NCBI GenBank assembly: GCA_030690755.1
Contig: JAUYGA010000053.1
Location: 1 to 5,099, forward strand
Direction: 5' to 3'
Source of the DNA: Nanobdellota archaeon
Lineage (GTDB): Archaea; Nanobdellota; Nanobdellia; Woesearchaeales; JAUYGA01
Length of the DNA stretch: 5,099 nt
Part shown: piece after piece, positions 1 to 4,420 of the stretch
Layout of the letters: every line of letters starts with the position of its first letter
Position numbering within the stretch: the first letter of the stretch is position 1
Position numbers and translations under genes: made by a program
Notes under the pieces: model-generated
Told to the model about the DNA's origin: nothing
Seen by the model: the letters and a program-made list of their open reading frames with translations, nothing else
The model's database searches: none

Positions 1-171
1 CACATAAACAAACTGACTGATTCTGGATTTGTCGCAGTGGAAAAAAACCGATACATCTTGCGAGTCAGCAATCTAAGAAATCTAGTGGATGAGTTAAGCG
101 AAGATGCTGAAAGGACACTAAAAGACTTAAGAGAGATAGCAGAAGAAATCGACAGAAGCTTAGGAATCTGA
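1..171 (+). CDS. Winged-helix (ArsR-like) transcriptional regulator, C-terminal fragment
   Basis: The reading frame is open from the first base and ends at TGA 169-171, giving the last 56 residues of a protein whose start lies outside the window. It begins with HINKLTDSGF, which looks like the end of a DNA-recognition helix. A short beta wing follows (VAVEKNRYILRV, about residues 11-22), and then a long charged helix rich in Glu, Arg and Leu (about 25-53) of the kind that dimerises ArsR/MarR-type regulators. The order 'helix, L-x-x-x-G-hydrophobic, wing, long helix' is the family signature seen here. The target and any effector cannot be told from this fragment, and no metal-binding Cys is present in it. 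It converges with the zinc-ribbon gene 40 bp away. It could be another winged-helix family such as PadR or a TrmB-like protein. Confidence 0.72.
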   Translation, partial: HINKLTDSGFVAVEKNRYILRVSNLRNLVDELSEDAERTLKDLREIAEEIDRSLGI

Positions 172-174
172 ATT

Positions 175-190
175 CTAAAAAATCAAAAAT
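175..190 (-). terminator. Short U-tract, possible terminator of the zinc-ribbon gene
   Basis: The minus strand carries two T runs (5 and 6 bases, complement of 189-185 and 182-177) about 22-37 bp past the stop of the zinc-ribbon gene. There is no stem in front of them. Archaeal polymerase can stop at such T runs, so this is a plausible but weak terminator in the gap between two convergent genes. Confidence 0.4.
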
Positions 191-211
191 GAAGATAAAA
201 CATATTTCAAA

Positions 212-340
212 TCACAAACCAAGAAATTCTTCCTCATCAACCAAAGTACCTTCTTTAGAACAGTAAGGACAACGTTTAGGCATCTCAGGTTTTTTAGGCG
301 CAAACGAATACTTACAATTTGTGCAGAGTAATGTTCCCAT
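212..340 (-). CDS. Small zinc-ribbon protein, 42 residues
   Basis: This encodes a 42-residue protein with two CxxC knuckles: Cys6/Cys9 (CTNC) and Cys24/Cys27 (CPYC), spaced as in a rubredoxin-like or HypA-like zinc ribbon. A basic, proline-containing linker joins them (KKPEMPKR), and an acidic tail follows (DEEEF). The four Cys should hold one Zn2+ in a single treble-clef or ribbon fold. The frame stays open 43 codons further upstream, but that stretch is an implausible Phe/Tyr/Leu run read from the A/T-rich terminator of L15e. A TATA box at 363-370 sits 30 bp before the ATG at 340, so the ATG at 340 is chosen and the mRNA is probably leaderless. Small proteins like this are common in archaea, where they are thought to bind nucleic acid or protein partners; no specific role can be assigned. 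Confidence 0.85.
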   Translation of the reverse strand: MGTLLCTNCKYSFAPKKPEMPKRCPYCSKEGTLVDEEEFLGL

Positions 341-361
341 AACTAGAGCAATTCTATCCAA

Positions 362-374
362 GTATATAAAATTT
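362..374 (-). promoter_or_regulatory. TATA-box promoter of the zinc-ribbon gene
   Basis: On the minus strand the sequence reads AAATTTTATATAC, with the core TTTATATA at 370-363. The distance from the first T of the core to the ATG at 340 is 30 bp, which places the expected archaeal start point at or within a few bases of the ATG. There is no Shine-Dalgarno sequence before the ATG, as expected for a leaderless transcript. Confidence 0.65.
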
Positions 375-400
375 ATTAAATACACATACGATTTTCGAAA

Positions 401-477
401 GCGGAAAAAACCAAAAAATAAGAAAAGATAATAAAAGAAAAAAAGATAAAAAAAACAAAACAGAATCACTTCTGTCT
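401..477 (-). terminator. Hairpin plus long U-tract terminator of L15e
   Basis: Just after the L15e stop, the minus strand reads ACAGAA-GTGA-TTCTGT (475-460). This is a perfect 6-bp stem, extendable to 8 bp with one G-U wobble (477-458), closed by GUGA, a GNRA-type tetraloop. A very T-rich stretch of about 60 bases follows directly on the same strand (460-401), with several runs of 4-8 T. U-tracts alone terminate archaeal RNA polymerase; the hairpin makes this one look like a bacterial intrinsic terminator. It insulates the downstream zinc-ribbon promoter. Confidence 0.75.
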
Positions 478-485
478 GCTTTGAT

Positions 486-1064
486 TTACTTCTGTCTTCT
501 CGAGTTTGCTCTCAAACTAGGTCTTGCATTGTTTACGCCAAAACCTTTCTGATGCAAAGATCTCGAATGTTTTCCGGCAGAAGTAAGTCCTCTGAAAACC
601 CGTCCAGTATGCTGAGAATCAGCAATCCATGAAAGGTCTTTGTCTGCAAGAACAGCCGGATGAGCCTTATCAACTAATATTACCTCATACCAATAATGTT
701 TTCCGTCCTCTGCGACATAATAAGAGTTAAGAACTTCACAATTCACATAAGATTTGTTAGCTCGCTCTTCTGCAATCTGCTGATAATTCTTCTCAACGAT
801 TTTACGCTGCCTGTTATGCTTAGGTCTTCTTCCGCCTTTAATATCAGGTCTCATCCTGCCGCCACGAAGAACCCTTTGCCTGACAACAATAATACCTTGC
901 TTTGCTTTATAGCCTAGAGATCTAGCCCTATCTATCCTTGTAGGATGTTCTAGCCTTAAAGTTGATGGCTCTTGTCTCCAAGAAATAAGTCTCTGTTGCC
1001 ATAAATCACCAAGTGATTCTTTTGGCTTTTTCCAAATTTGTCTAACGTATTTTTGATACCCCAT
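486..1064 (-). CDS. rpl15e: Large-subunit ribosomal protein L15e
   Basis: The 192-residue product matches archaeal/eukaryal L15e in length and sequence throughout. L15e is a large-subunit protein bound to 23S rRNA and absent from bacteria. Recognisable blocks are the N-terminal MGYQKYVRQIW and LWQQRLISWR (1-30), HPTRIDRARSLGYKAKQGI (40-58), the basic GGRR loop (77-80), WYEVILVDKAHPAV (125-138), WI(A)D (146-149), and FRGLTSAGKHSRSL (157-170), ending in a basic tail rich in Arg and Lys. No blocks are missing. The ATG at 1064 is preceded by GGAGG at 1078-1074, nine bases away, and the N-terminus MGY fits the family, so this start is secure. The gene stands alone, not in a ribosomal operon, with its own promoter, a leader of about 90 nt and a hairpin terminator. 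Interaction with rRNA is known for the family; nothing in the protein itself looks unusual. Confidence 0.98.
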   Translation of the reverse strand: MGYQKYVRQIWKKPKESLGDLWQQRLISWRQEPSTLRLEHPTRIDRARSLGYKAKQGIIVVRQRVLRGGRMRPDIKGGRRPKHNRQRKIVEKNYQQIAEERANKSYVNCEVLNSYYVAEDGKHYWYEVILVDKAHPAVLADKDLSWIADSQHTGRVFRGLTSAGKHSRSLHQKGFGVNNARPSLRANSRRQK

Positions 1065-1065
1065 T

Positions 1066-1092
1066 CTAAACAGCCTCCATTAGTTTTTGCAT
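1066..1092 (-). CDS. Possible 8-codon leader ORF of L15e (MQKLMEAV)
   Basis: ATG at 1092-1090 opens eight codons, MQKLMEAV, ending at TAG 1068-1066, one base before the L15e ATG and in a different frame. A second in-frame ATG at 1080 overlaps the L15e Shine-Dalgarno. The spacing would suit translational coupling or reinitiation. No Shine-Dalgarno is seen before this ORF, and its shortness makes chance a serious alternative. Confidence 0.25.
   Translation of the reverse strand: MQKLMEAV
1074..1078 (-). promoter_or_regulatory. Shine-Dalgarno site of L15e, inside a mini-ORF
   Basis: GGAGG on the minus strand is a strong match to the anti-SD of archaeal 16S rRNA and lies nine bases before the L15e ATG. 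It lies within the short ORF at 1092-1066, so a ribosome reading that ORF would cover or have just cleared this site. Confidence 0.75.
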
Positions 1093-1172
1093 TTATTTGC
1101 TTAAATGCCCAAGATTCAGGCGAGCAATGCCCACATTTCTTGGCAAATAACCGATAACTAACAGAAAAACGA

Positions 1173-1187
1173 GTTTATTTAAAAATG
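1173..1187 (-). promoter_or_regulatory. Probable TATA-box promoter of L15e
   Basis: The minus strand reads CATTTTTAAATAAAC, with the core TTTAAATA at 1183-1176. It is the best TATA match between the two minus-strand genes and places the start of transcription near 1153. No better box is seen closer to the L15e ATG, which is why a long leader is proposed. Confidence 0.5.
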
Positions 1188-1214
1188 TGTTGGATGAAAG
1201 ATTATTTTCTCTTC

Positions 1215-1760
1215 TTAATACTCTTGACTTTTAGATCTAACTCTTTTTCTAATAATCTTGATCTTCAGGTCTAAATCCTTAAAGGCATGCATTGTTTCAC
1301 TATACAACTCAGGTTCAGTTATTGCGAAAAAAGGAGAAGCATATTTTGACTTTTCCCCAGTAAGCAAACTTTCCTTTACATAGGTACGAACCATACTTGG
1401 CAGATATTTTTTATGAAAATTTGCGTATGAAGAAGAATACCCCAATACGCATCCTTGCATGCCTCCATCAAAACGAATAATTGTCTGATGTCTATGCGCT
1501 GCAGGGTTTCCACGTTTTAGGGCAACAGTTAAAATTTCAGAATCATCAGAAGCTGTTTGATGTTTCAAAAAGCTCTCAAAATGATTCACCGGAACTTTCG
1601 CATCTATAAGTACATGAGCGATTGATAAATCTCTTAAATCATATCCGTCATCCTTCAGTGTTTTTTCAATTTCAGAAAAATCAATTCTAACCTGACCTCT
1701 CTCGTCAGCGCTGAATTTGGACGCGTCTGGATGTTTTATCAAATAAACTAAGTCAACCAT
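1215..1760 (-). CDS. Unrecognised 181-residue protein
   Basis: I do not recognise this family. The product is soluble, with no signal peptide or membrane segment, and looks like a mixed alpha/beta fold. Visible points are MVDLVYLIKHPDASKF at the start, a central His-rich and Gly-rich block (AHRHQTIIRFDGGMQGCVLGYSSSY, residues 88-112) with His89, His91 and the single Cys104, and a strongly basic C-terminus (KIKIIRKRVRSK, 166-177). The frame is open to an ATG at 1781, but a BRE/TATA element at 1800-1786 sits 33 bp before the ATG at 1760, so the upstream ATGs would fall ahead of the transcription start. I therefore choose 1760, giving a leaderless mRNA. It diverges from the glucose-6-phosphate isomerase gene, whose start is 150 bp away. 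The length, composition and promoter make it a real gene; function unknown. Confidence 0.85.
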   Translation of the reverse strand: MVDLVYLIKHPDASKFSADERGQVRIDFSEIEKTLKDDGYDLRDLSIAHVLIDAKVPVNHFESFLKHQTASDDSEILTVALKRGNPAAHRHQTIIRFDGGMQGCVLGYSSSYANFHKKYLPSMVRTYVKESLLTGEKSKYASPFFAITEPELYSETMHAFKDLDLKIKIIRKRVRSKSQEY

Positions 1761-1785
1761 TTTATTATGACAAAACATCATTTGT

Positions 1786-1801
1786 TTTATAAATTTTTCG
1801 T
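1786..1801 (-). promoter_or_regulatory. BRE/TATA promoter of the 181-residue gene
   Basis: The minus strand reads CGAAAAATTTATAAA, a purine-rich BRE followed by TTTATAAA at 1793-1786. This is close to the archaeal consensus. The 33-bp distance to the ATG at 1760 favours that codon as the true start of a leaderless message. Confidence 0.7.
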
Positions 1802-1841
1802 AAATGTAATCATTAGCAAGTAGTTAAATTTATTACAACAA

Positions 1842-1880
1842 CATTTATATACAAGAATACTTTATTCATTTAATATAAAA
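1842..1880 (+). promoter_or_regulatory. Promoter region of the phosphoglucose isomerase gene, two TATA candidates
   Basis: Two boxes are visible: TTTATATA at 1844-1851, the better consensus match, which would give a leader of about 35-40 nt, and TTTAATAT at 1869-1876, which would give about 12 nt. The second has the same 42-bp distance to the ATG as the box of the downstream kinase gene. Either or both may be used. Confidence 0.55.
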
Positions 1881-1900
1881 TTAAAACTTAAAAAATCAAA

Positions 1901-1905
1901 AGAGG
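1901..1905 (+). promoter_or_regulatory. Shine-Dalgarno site of the isomerase gene
   Basis: AGAGG lies five bases before the ATG at 1911 and supports this start. The gene therefore appears to use SD-led initiation, unlike its divergent neighbour. Confidence 0.6.
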
Positions 1906-1910
1906 CATAA

Positions 1911-2690
1911 ATGATTGACTTAAAAAATTCAGGCCTTGATCTTGCATTCGATGAAAAAAACCTTAAATTGATTTCTAAATCAAAAACTCTAAAGCTTCCT
2001 AAACCAGGGATACGAACATTAAAACAAGCAAAAAAATTCTTAATGGATGAAAAATCAACTGCAGAAAATAACGACCAAAACATTTACTATATGTACAGGG
2101 ATGTTTGCGCAAATGGAGACAAAGAAAAGCTTGCAAAATACAATTTAAGGTATGACATAACAGTTATTCCTCCAAATAAAATAGGGAGGGAGTTTATTAA
2201 AACTGTCGGTCATTATCACCCATTTCTAAAAAATGAAAAAGTCACATATCCTGAAGTCTATGAAGTCCTCCATGGAACTGCTCATTATCTTCTTCAAAAA
2301 ATCGATATGAAAGGCAAGGTCATTGATGTCAAAGTCATCATAGCAAACAAGAATGACAAAGTGCTTATTCCTCCAAACTATGGTCATGTTACAATAAATG
2401 CAGGCAAAGAACCCTTGATTATGACAAACCTCGTAGAATTGAATTTTTCCTCAGAATATGGCGACTATAAGAAGAAACACGGCGCCATATATTATGGCTT
2501 AGATGTTGATGGCCAGATAAAATTTGTTGAAAACCCAAAATACAAGGAACATCCTAAGCTAAAAGTGATAAAGGTCAGAGAAATGTCCTCCTTTGGCTTG
2601 CTGAAAGAAATGCCGCTTTATGTTTCTGCAATAAAATTTCCTGACAAATTTGAATATTTGACTAAACCGCAATTTTGTTTTAAAGAGTAA
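1911..2690 (+). CDS. pgi: Cupin-type glucose-6-phosphate isomerase (archaeal PGI)
   Basis: This cytoplasmic enzyme interconverts glucose-6-phosphate and fructose-6-phosphate in glycolysis or gluconeogenesis and is unrelated to the classical PGI. The metal-binding cupin motif is intact: TVGHYHP supplies His101 and His103, YPEVYEVL supplies Glu115 with Tyr117, and PPNYGHVTINAG supplies His159, matching the His-x-His...Glu...His set known from Pyrococcus furiosus PGI, which holds Fe, Zn or another divalent metal. HGTAHYLLQK and EPLIMTNLVE are further family blocks, and RTLKQAKKFL (35-44) and YYMYRDV (59-65) form the N-terminal lead-in. At 259 residues it is longer than the Pyrococcus enzyme (about 190), with extra sequence at both ends of the cupin barrel. 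The SD AGAGG supports the ATG at 1911. A ROK sugar kinase follows on the same strand, so the pair would carry glucose to fructose-6-phosphate. Another cupin sugar isomerase is possible but less likely. Confidence 0.92.
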   Translation: MIDLKNSGLDLAFDEKNLKLISKSKTLKLPKPGIRTLKQAKKFLMDEKSTAENNDQNIYYMYRDVCANGDKEKLAKYNLRYDITVIPPNKIGREFIKTVGHYHPFLKNEKVTYPEVYEVLHGTAHYLLQKIDMKGKVIDVKVIIANKNDKVLIPPNYGHVTINAGKEPLIMTNLVELNFSSEYGDYKKKHGAIYYGLDVDGQIKFVENPKYKEHPKLKVIKVREMSSFGLLKEMPLYVSAIKFPDKFEYLTKPQFCFKE

Positions 2691-2765
2691 CAAAGAATAG
2701 AAAATAGAATAACATAGTCAACATCAAGAATATCCTAGCGCATATGCATCACAACTAAATATGAC

Positions 2766-2780
2766 TAAAAAATATAAATA
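2766..2780 (+). promoter_or_regulatory. Possible TATA-box promoter of the ROK kinase gene
   Basis: AAAAAAATATAAATA contains TATAAATA at 2773-2780, 42 bp before the ATG. Transcription would begin around 2802, right at the Shine-Dalgarno site, so a transcript started here might carry only part of it. The kinase may also be read from the isomerase promoter, since the 75 bases after the isomerase stop hold no T-tract. Confidence 0.45.
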
Positions 2781-2799
2781 AAACATGCAGAGCAAAAAA

Positions 2800-2804
2800 G
2801 AGGT
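2800..2804 (+). promoter_or_regulatory. Shine-Dalgarno site of the ROK kinase gene
   Basis: GAGGT ends ten bases before the ATG at 2815. An in-frame TAG at 2812-2814 directly precedes the ATG, so no upstream start is possible and this site decides the start. Confidence 0.6.
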
Positions 2805-2814
2805 TGTATTGTAG

Positions 2815-3807
2815 ATGAAAAAGACAAAAAAGAAAGCAATCATTCATAAGACTCGCAAATCTGCATCTCATACGTCTAAAAATTCAAAGAAACAAAAAGA
2901 AAAAAATACAAAAAAACTCAACGGAGACTTCTTTATTGGCGTAGATATTGGAGGAACATATGTCAAAGCAGGTCTTGTAGTTCTAAGCAAAAATAATGCC
3001 AAACTCGTCAAGGAAAGCAAAAGGCTTGTTGAAGCAAAATTAGGAAAAGAAACATCTCTCTCAAACATTTTTCTTACAGTTCAAGAAGTCATGCCTATAG
3101 ATAAAGGCGGAAAAGACGGTAAAAAAATAAAAATTAAAGGAATAGGCATAGGATTTCCCGCGCCAATTATCAATGGAGTTGCGGATGAAGCAACAAACAT
3201 GCCTGGCTGGGAAAAGACCAATATCAAAAAAGAGTTTGAGAAAAAATTCAAAATTAAAACTTTTGTTGATAATGACGCAAACTGCTTTACTTTGGCTGAA
3301 GCAAATTTTGGCGCTGCAAAAGGAAAACAGAATGTTATAGGAATAACTCTTGGAACAGGAGTCGGAAGCGGAATAATCATCGAAGGTAAACTTTATGGCG
3401 GAAGCACAGGCGCTGCCGGCGAAATCGGAAGAGCATTATACAAAGACAGAATGCTTGAGCAATCCGTCAATATTTCTGCATTAAGGTTCATGTCACTTAT
3501 GGACCCCATGGATCTTCAGAAAAAAATAAAAGAAGGCGATGACTTTGCAAAGTATGTGCTAAGTGAATATGGAAAAGAGCTAGGAAAAGTCATGTCAATT
3601 GTTGTTAATTTCTATAATCCTGAAATGGTTGTCATAGGAGGCGGTTTAAGCAACTTCTTTGAAAACTTTGAGACAACAATGAACTCAGAGCTTCAGAAGC
3701 AAGTATTCAGGCAGGCATTCAACAAAGTAAAAATCACAAAAGCAAAACTAAACAATTCAGGCGTGATAGGCGCTGCGCTACTTGCAAAAACGCAAGGAAA
3801 CAAATAA
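2815..3807 (+). CDS. ROK-family sugar kinase, probable glucokinase, zinc loop missing
   Basis: This ROK-fold kinase should phosphorylate a hexose, most likely glucose to glucose-6-phosphate, the substrate of the neighbouring isomerase. Domains in order: a lysine-rich tail (1-36), the phosphate-1 loop IGVDIGGTYVKAGLV (41-55), GIGFPAPI (111-118), the sugar site NMPGW (128-132), the catalytic block VDNDANCF with general base Asp154, the phosphate-2 loop GITLGTGVGSG (176-186), sugar-binding Glu203 in GAAGEIG, and the adenosine block MVVIGGGLS (271-279). Two family features are absent. The His of the usual E-x-G-H is Arg206, and the zinc loop CxCGxxGC is gone, with only about seven residues between EIGR and LEQ. 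An in-frame TAG just before the ATG fixes the start, and there is no other Met before residue 93. Active-site residues are otherwise intact, so it is probably active. Fructokinase or N-acetylmannosamine kinase activity is the main alternative. Confidence 0.88.
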   Translation: MKKTKKKAIIHKTRKSASHTSKNSKKQKEKNTKKLNGDFFIGVDIGGTYVKAGLVVLSKNNAKLVKESKRLVEAKLGKETSLSNIFLTVQEVMPIDKGGKDGKKIKIKGIGIGFPAPIINGVADEATNMPGWEKTNIKKEFEKKFKIKTFVDNDANCFTLAEANFGAAKGKQNVIGITLGTGVGSGIIIEGKLYGGSTGAAGEIGRALYKDRMLEQSVNISALRFMSLMDPMDLQKKIKEGDDFAKYVLSEYGKELGKVMSIVVNFYNPEMVVIGGGLSNFFENFETTMNSELQKQVFRQAFNKVKITKAKLNNSGVIGAALLAKTQGNK

Positions 3808-3813
3808 AAATAC
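3796..3813 (-). terminator. Possible T-tract terminator of the membrane-protein gene
   Basis: Reading the minus strand past the stop at 3834 gives TATTTTTATTTGTTTCC, complement of 3813-3797, within the 3' end of the kinase gene. With the plus-strand tract it forms a back-to-back terminator pair in a 26-bp gap. The evidence is T-richness only. Confidence 0.35.
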
Positions 3814-3836
3814 TTTTGTCGCTTCCTTTTTTCTTA
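3813..3836 (+). terminator. T-tract terminator of the ROK kinase gene
   Basis: Starting six bases after the kinase stop, the plus strand carries TTTT (3814-3817) and TTTTTT (3827-3832) in a pyrimidine-rich stretch. It overlaps the last codons of the convergent membrane-protein gene. There is no clear stem. This suits U-tract termination in archaea. Confidence 0.5.
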
Positions 3837-4301
3837 TCGCTTCTTCTTGTCAATTATTCCGAGAGTCTTGCCCATCACATTCATTAAAGTAAAATAGAGA
3901 ACAAGCATGATTACCTGAGTAAAAACCGCTGAAAGATGAGGAACGACATTAAGACTAAGCAGGTAATAATTCAGAACAGACCTTGCCGCATAATAAATTA
4001 TATCAACAAAAACTGCTCCGATGATGAATTTTCCGAAATGATTGAAAAATATCCTATTGACTTTTTTCTTTTTCTCATCCCAATAGATTTTCCTGTTGTC
4101 AAAAAAAGAAGCTGCGCCATAAGCTAAAGTATAACCGATATAATCGCCAACAGTGCTGAATGCGACGATAGTAAAGTTGTTCTGCGAGAATATCGATGCA
4201 ATAAACGCCAACAAAGGCCCGAAAACAAATGCAGATATCTCTGCAATACCTAACTCCTTATTGTAGTTTATCCATTTTTTGTGTTTTCGGAAAAAGCTCA
4301 T
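3834..4301 (-). CDS. Four-helix membrane protein of unknown function
   Basis: This encodes a 155-residue integral membrane protein, with no recognised family motif. Four hydrophobic segments are visible at about 17-38, 43-67, 88-115 and 122-147. The basic N-terminus (RKHKKW), the charged loop after helix 2 (DNRKIYWDEKKKKVNR, 68-83) and the basic C-terminus (DKKKR) all predict a cytoplasmic side by the positive-inside rule, so both ends are inside. Helix 3 carries Asp100 and Arg107 about two turns apart, possibly a functional buried pair. Size and topology resemble GtrA-type four-helix proteins, but I see no diagnostic residues. The frame extends upstream to an ATG at 4334, but that ATG abuts the TATA box; the ATG at 4301 lies 30 bp after the start of the box and is chosen as a leaderless start. 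It converges with the kinase gene. Confidence 0.82.
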   Translation of the reverse strand: MSFFRKHKKWINYNKELGIAEISAFVFGPLLAFIASIFSQNNFTIVAFSTVGDYIGYTLAYGAASFFDNRKIYWDEKKKKVNRIFFNHFGKFIIGAVFVDIIYYAARSVLNYYLLSLNVVPHLSAVFTQVIMLVLYFTLMNVMGKTLGIIDKKKR

Positions 4302-4323
4302 AATTACATTGCGCCAATAAGAG

Positions 4324-4333
4324 AATATAAACA
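4324..4333 (-). promoter_or_regulatory. TATA-box promoter of the membrane-protein gene
   Basis: The minus strand reads TGTTTATATT, with the core TTTATATT at 4331-4324. Its first T lies 30 bp before the ATG at 4301, the same distance as for the zinc-ribbon gene. There is no Shine-Dalgarno sequence in front of that ATG. Confidence 0.62.
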
Positions 4334-4420
4334 TTTCTAAAAACGAATTGGCTGGCCTGACAAAACTTGCAGAATATTAAAAACTGAAAATATATGACCA
4401 CTCAATAATAGTAACTAAAA

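Larger units (their letters stand above)
1065..1153 (-). promoter_or_regulatory. Long 5' leader of L15e with stem-loop and mini-ORFs
   Basis: From the TATA position I expect transcription to begin near 1153, giving a leader of about 90 nt where other genes here have nearly none. The leader contains a two-tier stem-loop. The outer stem is TGCCAAGA (1145-1138) paired with TCTTGGGCA (1114-1106), with one bulged G. The inner stem is TGGGC (1133-1129) with GCCTG (1121-1117), with G-U pairs, around the loop ATTGCTC. It also contains an 8-codon ATG ORF (1092-1066) and a 6-codon one (1136-1116). The element is richer in G+C than the surrounding DNA. An autoregulatory or translational-control role is inference; only the pairing and ORFs are seen. 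Confidence 0.4.

Noticed and set aside
341..469. 43-codon N-terminal extension of the zinc-ribbon protein
   Set aside because: It is a Phe/Tyr/Leu run read out of the poly-A/T terminator of L15e and would start upstream of the TATA box at 363-370.
1106..1145. Kink-turn for L7Ae in the L15e leader
   Set aside because: A CUGA is present on one strand, but the opposite strand lacks the GA with a three-base bulge needed for a kink-turn.
1911..2690. Other cupin enzyme, such as a sugar epimerase or oxalate decarboxylase
   Set aside because: The GHYHP, PEVYEVL, GHVTINAG and EPLIMTNLVE blocks together match the cupin PGI family better.
2740..2747. GCATATGC palindrome before the kinase promoter
   Set aside because: An 8-bp palindrome without flanking symmetry or a second copy is expected by chance in AT-rich DNA.
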